Of a stretch of 6,077 bases of DNA, positions 1 through 6,077 are shown one piece after another. This DNA is from an uncultured Pyrinomonas sp. (GTDB taxonomy: Bacteria; Acidobacteriota; Blastocatellia; Pyrinomonadales; Pyrinomonadaceae). The DNA is taken from assembly GCA_937135995.1 (NCBI GenBank), contig CAKZOF010000115.1:1-6077 (forward strand), read 5' to 3'. Numbering within the stretch: the first letter of the stretch is position 1; the number at the start of each line of letters is the position of its first letter. The notes beneath the pieces are model-generated. The model ran no database searches, was not told the DNA's origin, and saw only the letters and a program-made list of their open reading frames with translations. A program made the position numbers and the translations under genes.

Positions 1-1
1 G

Positions 2-1153
2 CCCGAAGCAGACTTCGAACTCTTCGGTCGCCCGGGGCCGCGAATGCGTGCCAGCGGCGTCGAATCGACCGTCGAGGATGGCGATCTGGCGATCATGGGC
101 ATTTTCGAGGTGGCACGCGCGCTGCCGCGCTTCTGGCGCACGTATCGGCAACTGCAGGCAGCGGCGCGCCGCCGCCGTCCGGAAGCGGCGATTCTCGTCG
201 ATTGGCCGGAATTCAACCTGCGCCTTGCGCGAGCGTTGCGGCGCGATGGCGTGCGCGTCATCTACTACATCAGCCCGCAGCTTTGGGCTTGGCGCGAAGG
301 TCGCGTACGCTGCATCGCGCGTGACGTAGATCTACTGCTCTCCATTCTGCCCTTCGAACCGGCGTGGTACGCCGCACGCGGCATCTCGCACGTCGAATTC
401 GTCGGCCATCCTCTGGTCGGCGAGGTACGTCCCAGCCGCACGCGAGCCGAATTCTGTCGGGCGCACGCTCTCGATCCCGAACGCCCGCTGATCGCGCTGC
501 TTCCGGGCAGTCGCCGCAAAGAACTTCAGCGGATCTTGCCGCCCATGCTCGACGCTGCCTGCATCGTTGAACGCGGCACGGAAAGCGCGCAGTTCGTCGT
601 CGCGCTTGCACCTTCACGCACTCATGATGAGCTCGCGCGTCTTTTCGCCGCGCACGCGCGCGCGCCGCACAACCTGCGCGTCGTGCACGATGAAACATAC
701 GACGCGCTGGCCGCAGCCGACGCCGCCGCCGTTGCCAGCGGCACGGCGACGTTGGAAGCGATGCTGCTCGAAACGCCGCTCGTGGTCGTCTACCGTGAAT
801 CTTCGATCAACTGGCACACGCTCGGACGCCTCATCCGAACCGACGATGTCGGACTCGTGAACCTCATCGCTGAAAGAAGGATCGCGCCGGAGTTGATTCA
901 AGATGAATTCACGCCGGAGAACTTAGCCCGTGAACTCCTCGCGCTGCTCGTCCCTTCGCGCAATCACGCGATGCGCGCCGAACTACGAGCCGCCAAAACG
1001 AAGCTCGGCGCTGGCGGCGCAAGCGCGCGCGCCGCGCACGCCGTCATCCAGGCCGTGCGCCGCTGGCGATCTGATGACCAGACGCAAGCTGCGCTCGAGG
1101 CTTCCTCTTCGCTCGCGCAACATCGAACAGAGACGTACGAGCGGCGGACGTAG
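2..1153 (+). CDS. lpxB: Lipid-A-disaccharide synthase, 5' end missing
   Basis: LpxB (GT19 family) joins UDP-2,3-diacylglucosamine and lipid X (2,3-diacylglucosamine-1-phosphate) into the lipid A disaccharide at the cytoplasmic face of the inner membrane. The frame is open from base 2 and gives 383 residues to the TAG at 1151-1153. Family hallmarks read in order: LFGRPGPRM at the left end (the usual GxGGPxM region), DWPEFN near nt 200, YYISPQLWAWREGR near nt 263-304, FVGHPLVGE near nt 398-425, LLPGSRRKEL near nt 500-530, and SGTATLEAMLLETPLVVVYR near nt 737-796. A methionine codon at 44 could be mistaken for the start, but conserved sequence lies upstream of it, so the true start is off the window, probably some 30 codons away. 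The conserved core ends near GGASARAAHAV (about nt 1014-1046). The last roughly 35 residues are a polar, poorly conserved tail. It converges on lpxD. Identification is firm. Confidence 0.95.
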   Translation, partial: PEADFELFGRPGPRMRASGVESTVEDGDLAIMGIFEVARALPRFWRTYRQLQAAARRRRPEAAILVDWPEFNLRLARALRRDGVRVIYYISPQLWAWREGRVRCIARDVDLLLSILPFEPAWYAARGISHVEFVGHPLVGEVRPSRTRAEFCRAHALDPERPLIALLPGSRRKELQRILPPMLDAACIVERGTESAQFVVALAPSRTHDELARLFAAHARAPHNLRVVHDETYDALAAADAAAVASGTATLEAMLLETPLVVVYRESSINWHTLGRLIRTDDVGLVNLIAERRIAPELIQDEFTPENLARELLALLVPSRNHAMRAELRAAKTKLGAGGASARAAHAVIQAVRRWRSDDQTQAALEASSSLAQHRTETYERRT

Positions 1154-1316
1154 CGGTGCACTCGACGCACCTCGGCCGAATAGACGCAGGAAGATCGTGA
1201 AGAAGCAACTTGGGCCAGCAGGTCTTCTCCCTGACGGCCACGCACAGGAAGATCGAATGCGCGGGCGTGGCGCGTCGAGCGTGGCGGATCGAGGCGCATC
1301 TATCATGGGCGGATAC
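1154..1316. other. Convergent intergenic region lpxB/lpxD
   Basis: This 163-base gap separates the convergent 3' ends of lpxB and lpxD. I see no credible gene in it. It holds one imperfect hairpin (1213-1239) and an 11-base direct repeat, CAGGAAGATCG, at 1187-1197 and 1245-1255. There is no T-rich run of the kind that follows a classical intrinsic terminator on either strand. Confidence 0.6.
1213..1239. terminator. Possible weak bidirectional terminator hairpin
   Basis: GGCC (1213-1216) pairs with GGCC (1236-1239) and CAGG (1219-1222) pairs with CCTG (1230-1233). They are separated by a 2x2 mismatch, and the loop is 7 bases (1223-1229). Its place between two convergent genes suits a bidirectional terminator. 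The stem is short, interrupted and lacks a U-tract, so it could be chance in GC-rich DNA. Confidence 0.2.
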
Positions 1317-2369
1317 CTACTCTTGCGTTACGTCCCGCGCCCGCTCTTCCAGTTCGCGCAATCTCCGGCGAAGCTCTTCAAGTTCGGTGCGCATCTCTGG
1401 AAGGCGTCCCCAGAGCGCGTTCAGTCGCTTGTACTCGTCGAGCGGGCGCGCCGGAATGCCCCACACCACCGCTCCCGCTCGAACGATCTTGCCGGGCAAG
1501 ATGCCAGCTTTCGAACCGATGACGGCACCGCGCTGAACGCGCGCGTGATCGCCCATGCCGACCTGACCGCCGATGACGCAATCATCCTCGATCACGGTAC
1601 TGCCTGAAACGCCCGTCTGCGCCGCGATGACGACGCGCGCGCCGATCTGCACATTGTGCGCGATCTGGACCAGATTGTCGATCTTGGTCCCGCGACCGAT
1701 GCGCGTCGTACCCAACGCCCCGCGATCGATGCAGGTGTTGGCACCGATCTCCACATCATCTTCGATGACGACCGTGCCGATCTGCGGGAACTTGCAGTAA
1801 CCGTCTACCGCGCGCACATAACCGAAGCCGTCCGCGCCGACGACGACGCCGGCATGGAGGACGACGCGGTTCCCGATCGTGACGCCATCGTAGATGACGA
1901 CGTTCGGGTGGATGACGCAATCATCGCCGATCTTCACCCTTTCACCGATCGACGTGCCGTCGTGGATCTCGGTCCGCTCGCCGACGACAGAACCAGCGCC
2001 GATGCGTGCGTATGGGCCAACGTAAGCAGTCGCGGCGACCACGGCGTCGTCGGCGACGACGGCCGTCGGAGAGATGCCGGGCGCGCGCTGCTCGCGCGGA
2101 TGGATGATGGCGGCGATACGCGCGAAAGCGAGCTTCGGATGCTTCACTGCAATGCATGCCGGAGTGTGACACGCAACGCCTTCCGGCACGATCAAACAGG
2201 AAGCGTGGCTCTTTTTGGCGCGCTCCATCGCTCGCTCATCTTCGACGAAGGCGATCGCACCTTCGCCCGCTTCATCAAGCGCGGCGACTCTGTTGATCAA
2301 CAAATCGCCGTCGCCGATGGTTTGCCCACCGACCAATGCCGCCAACTCTGCGACAGTCCTGTATCTCAT
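1317..2369 (-). CDS. lpxD: UDP-3-O-acylglucosamine N-acyltransferase
   Basis: LpxD transfers a 3-hydroxyacyl chain from acyl-ACP to the 2-amino group of UDP-3-O-acylglucosamine, the third step of lipid A synthesis, in the cytoplasm. The protein is 350 residues, normal for the family. Residues 1-95 are the N-terminal uridine-binding domain. Residues about 99-300 are a left-handed beta-helix of hexapeptide repeats, including GADGFGYV (178-185), [19 protein letters not shown] (193-211) and [15 protein letters not shown] (229-243). H238 in QIAHNV matches the catalytic histidine (E. coli H239). The C-terminus, after [12 protein letters not shown], is a charged helix with coiled-coil character (about 310-346). 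The start chosen is the ATG at 2369-2367, because [10 protein letters not shown] is the normal LpxD beginning and GAGGTGGAG sits 5 bases upstream. A longer frame from 2402 is open but unsupported. ATG overlaps the lpxA stop as ATGA, so the two are probably co-transcribed and coupled. Confidence 0.96.
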   Translation of the reverse strand: MRYRTVAELAALVGGQTIGDGDLLINRVAALDEAGEGAIAFVEDERAMERAKKSHASCLIVPEGVACHTPACIAVKHPKLAFARIAAIIHPREQRAPGISPTAVVADDAVVAATAYVGPYARIGAGSVVGERTEIHDGTSIGERVKIGDDCVIHPNVVIYDGVTIGNRVVLHAGVVVGADGFGYVRAVDGYCKFPQIGTVVIEDDVEIGANTCIDRGALGTTRIGRGTKIDNLVQIAHNVQIGARVVIAAQTGVSGSTVIEDDCVIGGQVGMGDHARVQRGAVIGSKAGILPGKIVRAGAVVWGIPARPLDEYKRLNALWGRLPEMRTELEELRRRLRELEERARDVTQE

Positions 2370-3157
2370 AAAGTCTCCACCTCGCGCGCGGCGCGCGTCC
2401 ATCCGCGCTTCGACGAGCGGATGAAGCTGACAAGATGCGCGATGTTCGGATCATCCATCCGCTCCAACTCGGCGAGCACTGTTTCGAGCGGCAATCGCGA
2501 GCGGAACAGAAGCCGAAAGGCGCGTTGCAGGTTCAGCCGCTCAGCCGTGCTGAAGCGACCGCGCCGCAACCCCGTGATGTTCACTCCGCGCACGCGCGCC
2601 GGATTCCCGTCCGTCGTGAAGAACGGCAACACGTCCTGCACGATCTTCGATTTTCCGCCGACCATCGCGTACCGCCCGAAACGGACGAATTGGTGCGCGC
2701 CGACGTTCGACGAAAGGAAGACGTGATCTTCCACCGCGACGTGCCCGGCGAGCGCCGCGCCGTTGGCGAAGATGTTGTCATCACCGATCGCACAATTATG
2801 CGCGATGTGTACGCCGATCATAATGAAGTTGCGCGAACCGATGCGCGTCGCTTCGCCCGCGCCGCAAGCGCGATGGATGGTCGCGAACTCGCGAATGATG
2901 TTGTCGTTGCCGATGACGAGATGACTTGCTTCGCCGCGGAATTTTACGTCCTGCGGTTCACCGCCCAGCACGACATGTTCGCCGACGCGATTGCGCTGGC
3001 CCAGTTGCGTGAAACGCTTGATGACGGCGTGCGCCCCGATCTCGCAACCAGTCCCGATGACGACGTCGTCCTCGATGACGGCATAAGGGCCGACCGTCGC
3101 GTCGGACGATACTGCCGCGCGCGGGCTAATGATGGCTGTCGGATGGATTCTCATCAC
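2366..3157 (-). CDS. lpxA: Acyl-ACP:UDP-N-acetylglucosamine O-acyltransferase
   Basis: LpxA carries out the first step of lipid A synthesis, moving a 3-hydroxyacyl chain from ACP to the 3-OH of UDP-GlcNAc in the cytoplasm. The protein is 263 residues, matching the family's roughly 260. Residues 4-185 are hexapeptide-repeat beta-helix: [11 protein letters not shown] at the start, [12 protein letters not shown] (65-76), [12 protein letters not shown] (88-99), HIAHNC (117-122), GAHQF (153-157), [12 protein letters not shown] (165-176) and [17 protein letters not shown] further on. The rest is the C-terminal helical domain ([17 protein letters not shown]). H120 matches catalytic H125 of E. coli, and G168 aligns with the E. 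coli acyl-chain ruler residue G173. Two ATG codons stand in tandem (3157 and 3154), with a GTG just before them and an in-frame stop five codons upstream of that GTG. No clear Shine-Dalgarno is seen, so the exact start is uncertain by a codon or two. It is the first gene of the lpxA-lpxD unit; fabZ is absent between them. Confidence 0.96.
   Translation of the reverse strand: MMRIHPTAIISPRAAVSSDATVGPYAVIEDDVVIGTGCEIGAHAVIKRFTQLGQRNRVGEHVVLGGEPQDVKFRGEASHLVIGNDNIIREFATIHRACGAGEATRIGSRNFIMIGVHIAHNCAIGDDNIFANGAALAGHVAVEDHVFLSSNVGAHQFVRFGRYAMVGGKSKIVQDVLPFFTTDGNPARVRGVNITGLRRGRFSTAERLNLQRAFRLLFRSRLPLETVLAELERMDDPNIAHLVSFIRSSKRGWTRAAREVETL
2375..2383 (-). promoter_or_regulatory. Ribosome binding site of lpxD
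   Basis: Read on the minus strand, GAGGTGGAG lies inside the last codons of lpxA and ends 5 bases before the ATG at 2369. It decides the lpxD start against the longer open frame beginning at 2402, and with the ATGA overlap it points to translational coupling. Confidence 0.7.
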
Positions 3158-3203
3158 GTTCGGTACGAATCAGTCGAAACGACCTCGACGAGCCTTTTGA
3201 CCC

Positions 3204-3232
3204 TTGCCTCGAAGTTGGAAAGCCATTATTAT
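3204..3232 (+). promoter_or_regulatory. Candidate sigma70-type promoter for the radical SAM gene
   Basis: TTGCCT (3204-3209, 4 of 6 to TTGACA) is followed after 17 bases by TATTAT (3227-3232, 5 of 6 to TATAAT). Transcription would start near 3239-3240, leaving a leader of about 70 bases before the GTG start. A competing -35-like TTGACC at 3197-3202 gives a spacer of 24 bases and is less likely. This is pattern matching only. Confidence 0.4.
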
Positions 3233-3293
3233 TTCCCGCTGTTGATCGATGCAAGGCAACCGACGGCTCGATCTTTGCTTCAGGCTTCGACAC

Positions 3294-3299
3294 AGGAGG
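3294..3299 (+). promoter_or_regulatory. Ribosome binding site of the radical SAM gene
   Basis: AGGAGG is a perfect Shine-Dalgarno core ending 10 bases before the GTG at 3310-3312. It supports a GTG start, as no ATG occurs in frame nearby that fits the spacing. Confidence 0.75.
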
Positions 3300-3309
3300 A
3301 AACGACGAA

Positions 3310-5310
3310 GTGTTTAGCGACCATTTCCGGCGTAATGAATCGCTGAAAGGCTGGTTGAACGGCGTGCGCAGTTCGGCGCTGCTCTCAAACTTGTCGAACG
3401 CGGCGTGGAAGGTCTTTCAAGCGGTCAACACGCGCTTGCCTGAAGGAGAAGCGCTGCGCCCCAAATGGGCGCCGGGCCCGCTCCTGAAATCTTACGAGCG
3501 GACCAGCCCGCCGCTCGGTTTTCCGCGCGAGACCGATTCGCTCTGTCCGACCTGTGTCAAAGAGGTGCGCGAGGCAGTCATTCGCGGTGAGCTTTCGCTT
3601 GAAACCTTGATGCACGCGCATCCGGGCGAGATCAAGGCGCAGCTCGTCGAAGAAGACGGGCGCATCGTCATTCGCAAAACCTGCCCAGTTCACGGCGAGT
3701 TCACGGATACACTCTCGACCGATGCTGCTTTCTTGCGCCGGATCGAGTCGCTCTTTTTCGGGCGCGACTTCCGCGCCGCCGAAGACGCCCACGTCCATCG
3801 GCACGGCTCTTCGACGATCAAGTTCGGGCGCGGCGCAGTCTTGACCGTCGATCTGACCAATCGCTGCAACATGATGTGCAACCCGTGCTTCATGGACGCC
3901 AATCAGGTCGGTTACGTTCATGAACCATCATTCGATGACATCAAAGCCATCTTGGATCGCGCCGTCAGTTTCAAACCACGCCGCCAAATCATCATCCTCT
4001 TTTCGGGCGGTGAGCCGACGCTGTCGCCGCACTTTTTAGAAGCCGTCGCGTACGCGAAGAAGATCGGTTTTTACCGCATACTTGCAGCGACCAACGGCAT
4101 CCGCTTCGCGCAAGACCTCGACTTCTGCCGCGCGGCCAAAGAGGCCGGCATGCACGGCGTCTATCTGCAGTTCGATGGAGTATCCGAAGAGAAGAATCGC
4201 CATCGCGGCGTCGGCAATCTGTTCGACGTCAAGCTGCAAGCGATCGAGAATCTGGCGAGCGTCGGCGTCAAGATCACGCTCGTGACGACCATCGTCAACC
4301 AGATCAACAACGACGCCATCGGGCAGATCGTCGAGTTTGCCATCAAGAACATTGACAAAATTCAGACCATTGCCTTTCAACCGGTCTCTTTTACCGGGCG
4401 CGATGAAGACATCAGCGACGAAGATCGTCGCCGCCATCGTTATACGCTCGCTTGCATGGCGCACGATCTCAAGCGCCAGCTCGGCGGAAGGTTGGAGCCG
4501 ATGCGCGATTGGTTCCCGCTCTCGTCCTATTCGGCCTTCACGAGCGTGATGGACATGTTGCAGGGCGCGGATGCGCCGTGGGGCTGGTCCAGTTGCAACT
4601 GCCATCCGAATTGCGGCATCTTCACGCTGATCGTCGTCAACCGCCGCACAGGTGAGTGGACGCCGCTCTTTGAATTCTTCGACTACGAACAGTTCATGCG
4701 CGACGTCGCAGTGATCACCGATACGGCGCGCGGGCGGAAACTCACCGCCGCGCAGCTTGCGATGACCATCTTGCGCAACTACGACGCCCGCCGCGCACCC
4801 GCCGGATTCCCCATTTCGCAGATCATCAATCTGTTCCGGCCAAGCTCGACGAATTCAAACAGCGACCGCAACGACCGCATGAAGGCGCGCCGCCCCGACG
4901 ATCCTGATGACGTGTGGCGCGTCCTGTGCGTCGAAGGGATGTGGTTCCAAGATCTGTTCACATACGACTTTCGCCGCACCGAGATGTGTGTCATCCCATA
5001 CGGAACGCAGGAAGGCGAAATCTCCTTCTGCGCCTACAACACGGGCGTTGGTTGGCGGCAGATCATCGAGAACATGCACAAAACGGCCAATCTGGCCGAA
5101 TGGTATAGAGAGCATGGGCGCCATCCGGTCTACGCTAAGGGCAAGCCTGTGCCGCTACAGCGGACCCGGCATTCGCTCGTGCTGCCTGTGATCAACACAG
5201 CTCCCTCTGCGCCAACCGGCTGTGGCAGCTGTGGCGGCGCGAGTGGGCTCGGCGGACAAGCAGCGTCGCCCTATTTGGTCGAGGATGAAGAGATCGAGCT
5301 AGCCGTGTGA
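3310..5310 (+). CDS. Radical SAM enzyme, Tes/Msp-like (putative membrane-spanning lipid synthase)
   Basis: This 666-residue protein is clearly a radical SAM enzyme. CNMMCNPC (C186, C190, C193) is the CX3CX2C motif for the SAM-binding 4Fe-4S cluster, SGGEPT (232-237) is the SAM-contacting GGE motif, and ATNGIRF (260-266) and YLQFDG (285-290) follow the barrel. Before the barrel is a module with SLCPTC (C79, C82) and KTCPVHGEF (C125, H128). That arrangement, followed by TVDLTNRCN, is typical of the superfamily of archaeal tetraether lipid synthase (Tes, MJ0619 type) and bacterial Msp proteins, which couple lipid chains tail to tail by a radical mechanism. Further cysteines suit auxiliary metal sites: C429-x-C431-x3-C435, C540, C560, C574 and a C-terminal CGSCGG (C638, C641). 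The first 70 residues include a hydrophobic/amphipathic stretch but no clear signal peptide, so it should be cytoplasmic or membrane-associated. No B12-binding domain is visible, which argues against the GrsA/HpnR type. Start is GTG with a strong Shine-Dalgarno. It diverges from lpxA. Radical SAM membership is certain; the lipid-coupling role is inferred. Confidence 0.9.
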   Translation: MFSDHFRRNESLKGWLNGVRSSALLSNLSNAAWKVFQAVNTRLPEGEALRPKWAPGPLLKSYERTSPPLGFPRETDSLCPTCVKEVREAVIRGELSLETLMHAHPGEIKAQLVEEDGRIVIRKTCPVHGEFTDTLSTDAAFLRRIESLFFGRDFRAAEDAHVHRHGSSTIKFGRGAVLTVDLTNRCNMMCNPCFMDANQVGYVHEPSFDDIKAILDRAVSFKPRRQIIILFSGGEPTLSPHFLEAVAYAKKIGFYRILAATNGIRFAQDLDFCRAAKEAGMHGVYLQFDGVSEEKNRHRGVGNLFDVKLQAIENLASVGVKITLVTTIVNQINNDAIGQIVEFAIKNIDKIQTIAFQPVSFTGRDEDISDEDRRRHRYTLACMAHDLKRQLGGRLEPMRDWFPLSSYSAFTSVMDMLQGADAPWGWSSCNCHPNCGIFTLIVVNRRTGEWTPLFEFFDYEQFMRDVAVITDTARGRKLTAAQLAMTILRNYDARRAPAGFPISQIINLFRPSSTNSNSDRNDRMKARRPDDPDDVWRVLCVEGMWFQDLFTYDFRRTEMCVIPYGTQEGEISFCAYNTGVGWRQIIENMHKTANLAEWYREHGRHPVYAKGKPVPLQRTRHSLVLPVINTAPSAPTGCGSCGGASGLGGQAASPYLVEDEEIELAV

Positions 5311-5370
5311 AGACGGGCGGTTGTTCCGGACCGATCTCCGTTCCCACCTTTTTGCGTCGAGCTCGGGCCT

Positions 5371-5411
5371 TTCGGGCGTTCCATCGCACTCTCACGACGA
5401 TGGCGCCCGAA
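5371..5411 (+). terminator. Long stem-loop, possible terminator of the radical SAM gene
   Basis: TTCGGGCG (5371-5378) pairs with CGCCCGAA (5404-5411), and CCATCG (5381-5386) pairs with CGATGG (5398-5403). Together they form 14 perfect base pairs interrupted only by a 2-base TT bulge (5379-5380), closing an 11-base loop. It lies about 60 bases after the stop codon. No U-tract follows (the next bases are TCTTCCGG), so it is either a non-canonical terminator, a 3'-end stabilising structure, or a leader element of the next gene. Confidence 0.5.
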
Positions 5412-5472
5412 TCTTCCGGTGCCAACGCGGTTCAAGATCACCGGCAATCATTTCAAATCAAACCTCGTCTAA

Positions 5473-5480
5473 GGGAGGAG
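5473..5480 (+). promoter_or_regulatory. Ribosome binding site of the secreted-protein gene
   Basis: GGGAGGAG lies 6 bases before the ATG at 5487. It decides this start over the open frame that reaches back to 5307, because the signal peptide begins exactly here. Confidence 0.75.
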
Positions 5481-5486
5481 TTTACA

Positions 5487-6011
5487 ATGCGGAAGAACCG
5501 AACCTTGTTGCAGTTGGCCGCGATCACGTTGAGTTACGCACTGATCGCTGCCGTGTCGTTTGCCCTTCCACAATCAGGTGGAACCACCGTCACCCTTCCT
5601 GAAGGAACTGAGTTCGAGGTCGTGACTACCTAATCGAGCAAGACAGCAGTCGAAGGCGACCCGTTGACTTTCAAGGTCGCCGAGGCCGTAGTTGTAAACG
5701 GTCACGTCGTGATTCCTAAAGATACCATCGTCAAAGGTTCCGTTGCTGGCGCGGAGAAGAGCAGCCGCATGGGCAAAAGCGGCAAGCTGAGCATTCGCAT
5801 CGAGTCGACGACGACCGTCGATGGACAGAAGCTGCGACTTCGCGCCTCGCGCGGGAAAACAGGCGATGACAAAACCGGAACGACCGTAGCCCTCACCGTC
5901 CTCTTCGACCCGCTGGGACTGCTGAAAAAAGGTAAGGATGCTAAGATCAAACCGGGAACGCGCATCAAGGTCTATACGGACGAAGAGAAGGTCGTGCGCG
6001 TCAGCGGGTAG
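5487..6011 (+). pseudogene. Small secreted protein interrupted by an in-frame TAA
   Basis: One reading frame runs from the ATG at 5487 to the TAG at 6009-6011, about 174 codons, but is broken by TAA at 5631-5633 after 48 residues. Residues 1-26 are a typical signal peptide: MRKNR, then a hydrophobic stretch, then VSFA as a likely signal peptidase I site. The mature part begins LPQSGGTTVTLPEGTEFEVVTT, then stop, then SSKTAVEGDPLTFKVAEAVVV and onward, ending FDPLGLLKKGKDAKIKPGTRIKVYTDEEKVVRVSG. The 'LPxGT...SSKTA..GD...V..PVVV(N)G..VIPK' layout runs across the stop as it does in uninterrupted secreted proteins I recall from Acidobacteriota, so the two halves belong to one gene. Restart at TTG 5664 is conceivable but would give a 115-residue product without a signal peptide. 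The downstream part still reads as good protein, so the mutation is recent, or is a sequence error or recoding. Function unknown; a beta-rich envelope or periplasmic protein is likely. Confidence 0.7.
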
Positions 6012-6014
6012 TTC

Positions 6015-6040
6015 CCGTCGCAACATAAGGCTAGCGACGG
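6015..6040 (+). terminator. Small hairpin after the secreted-protein gene
   Basis: CCGTCGC (6015-6021) pairs perfectly with GCGACGG (6034-6040) around a 12-base loop, beginning 4 bases after the TAG. No T-run follows. CTAGC (6031-6035) could instead pair with GCTAG (6044-6048). It may help end transcription, but evidence is weak. Confidence 0.3.
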
Positions 6041-6077
6041 CCAGCTAGGTAAACTGAACGCACTCTTGGTGGTGGAG

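Larger units (their letters stand above)
3158..3309. other. Divergent intergenic region lpxA / radical SAM gene
   Basis: These 152 bases separate the divergent starts of lpxA (minus) and the radical SAM gene (plus). They include an AT-rich core, ATTATTATT at 3225-3233, in otherwise GC-rich DNA. The region must supply promoters in both directions unless transcription comes from further away. A plus-strand promoter candidate is listed separately. I could not pick out a convincing minus-strand promoter for lpxA, although the same AT-rich core could serve as its -10. Confidence 0.6.
5311..5486. other. Intergenic region downstream of the radical SAM gene
   Basis: This 176-base stretch holds a strong stem-loop (5371-5411) and a weaker inverted repeat, CCGGTG/CACCGG (5416-5421 and 5439-5444, loop 17). 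It ends in the Shine-Dalgarno of the next gene. An open frame from a GTG at 5307 runs through it into the next gene, but its composition is not protein-like. I see no convincing promoter, though one is expected after the hairpin. Confidence 0.5.

Noticed and set aside
930..1607. A 225-codon plus-strand open frame spanning the lpxB end, the gap and the lpxD end
   Set aside because: It overlaps two real genes in other frames, with no family resemblance and no Shine-Dalgarno seen.
1572..1925. A 15-base identical direct repeat (GATGACGCAATCATC at 1572-1586 and 1911-1925)
   Set aside because: Both copies encode the DDCVI step of the LpxD beta-helix, so they reflect protein repeats and not a mobile or regulatory element.
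1656..2726. A 356-codon plus-strand open frame antisense to lpxD and lpxA
   Set aside because: It is opposite two unmistakable genes; its translation is rich in D, R and A from reading GC-rich hexapeptide-repeat DNA backwards, and no protein family is recognisable.
2435..3346. A 303-codon plus-strand open frame antisense to lpxA, running through the divergent promoter region
   Set aside because: Same reason: a shadow of lpxA with low-complexity D/R/A-rich translation, which also runs across the start and Shine-Dalgarno of the radical SAM gene.
4036..4605. A 189-codon minus-strand open frame inside the radical SAM gene
   Set aside because: It lies opposite the conserved barrel of the enzyme and has no recognisable features of its own.
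5307..5486. An N-terminal extension of the secreted protein starting at GTG 5307, overlapping the radical SAM stop
   Set aside because: The extension would bury the signal peptide and cover the strong stem-loop; GGGAGGAG and the signal peptide both place the start at 5487.
1..6077. CRISPR array, tRNA, rRNA, insertion sequence or phage genes
   Set aside because: I looked for regularly spaced repeats, transposase-like proteins and terminal inverted repeats by eye and saw none; the window is almost fully explained by ordinary chromosomal genes.

Overview
The window looks like chromosomal DNA of a GC-rich Gram-negative bacterium. It carries genes for three enzymes of lipid A synthesis (LpxB, LpxD, LpxA), so the cell should have an LPS-type outer membrane. 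The style of the LpxD C-terminus, the unusual radical SAM protein and the small secreted protein all suggest Acidobacteriota, perhaps the Blastocatellia/Pyrinomonadales side. That placement is from memory of family sequences and was not tested by any search.

Layout. (1) Positions 2-1153, plus strand: the 3' nine-tenths of lpxB, cut by the left edge. (2) Positions 1154-1316: a convergent intergenic gap with a weak imperfect hairpin. (3) Positions 3157-1317, minus strand: lpxA then lpxD, translationally coupled by an ATGA overlap and pointing toward lpxB. (4) Positions 3158-3309: a divergent intergenic region with a plausible sigma70-type promoter for the plus-strand gene. (5) Positions 3310-5310, plus strand: a 666-residue radical SAM enzyme with N-terminal CPxC and CPxHG motifs, resembling the tetraether/membrane-spanning lipid synthase (Tes/Msp) superfamily. 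(6) Positions 5311-5486: an intergenic region with a long, well-paired stem-loop. (7) Positions 5487-6011, plus strand: a small secreted protein gene interrupted by an in-frame TAA. (8) Positions 6012-6077: a short non-coding tail with a small hairpin.

How the genes fit together. LpxA puts the first acyl chain on UDP-GlcNAc, LpxD the second (after LpxC, not seen here), and LpxB joins two sugar units into the lipid A disaccharide. Starting 152 bases from lpxA and transcribed away from it is an enzyme of a family known to join lipid acyl or alkyl chains tail to tail. The whole window may therefore be a membrane-lipid neighbourhood. The most interesting lead is that this radical SAM enzyme could make membrane-spanning lipids (iso-diabolic-acid or brGDGT type). 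This rests on motif resemblance and context only. The second lead is the nonsense codon in the secreted-protein gene.
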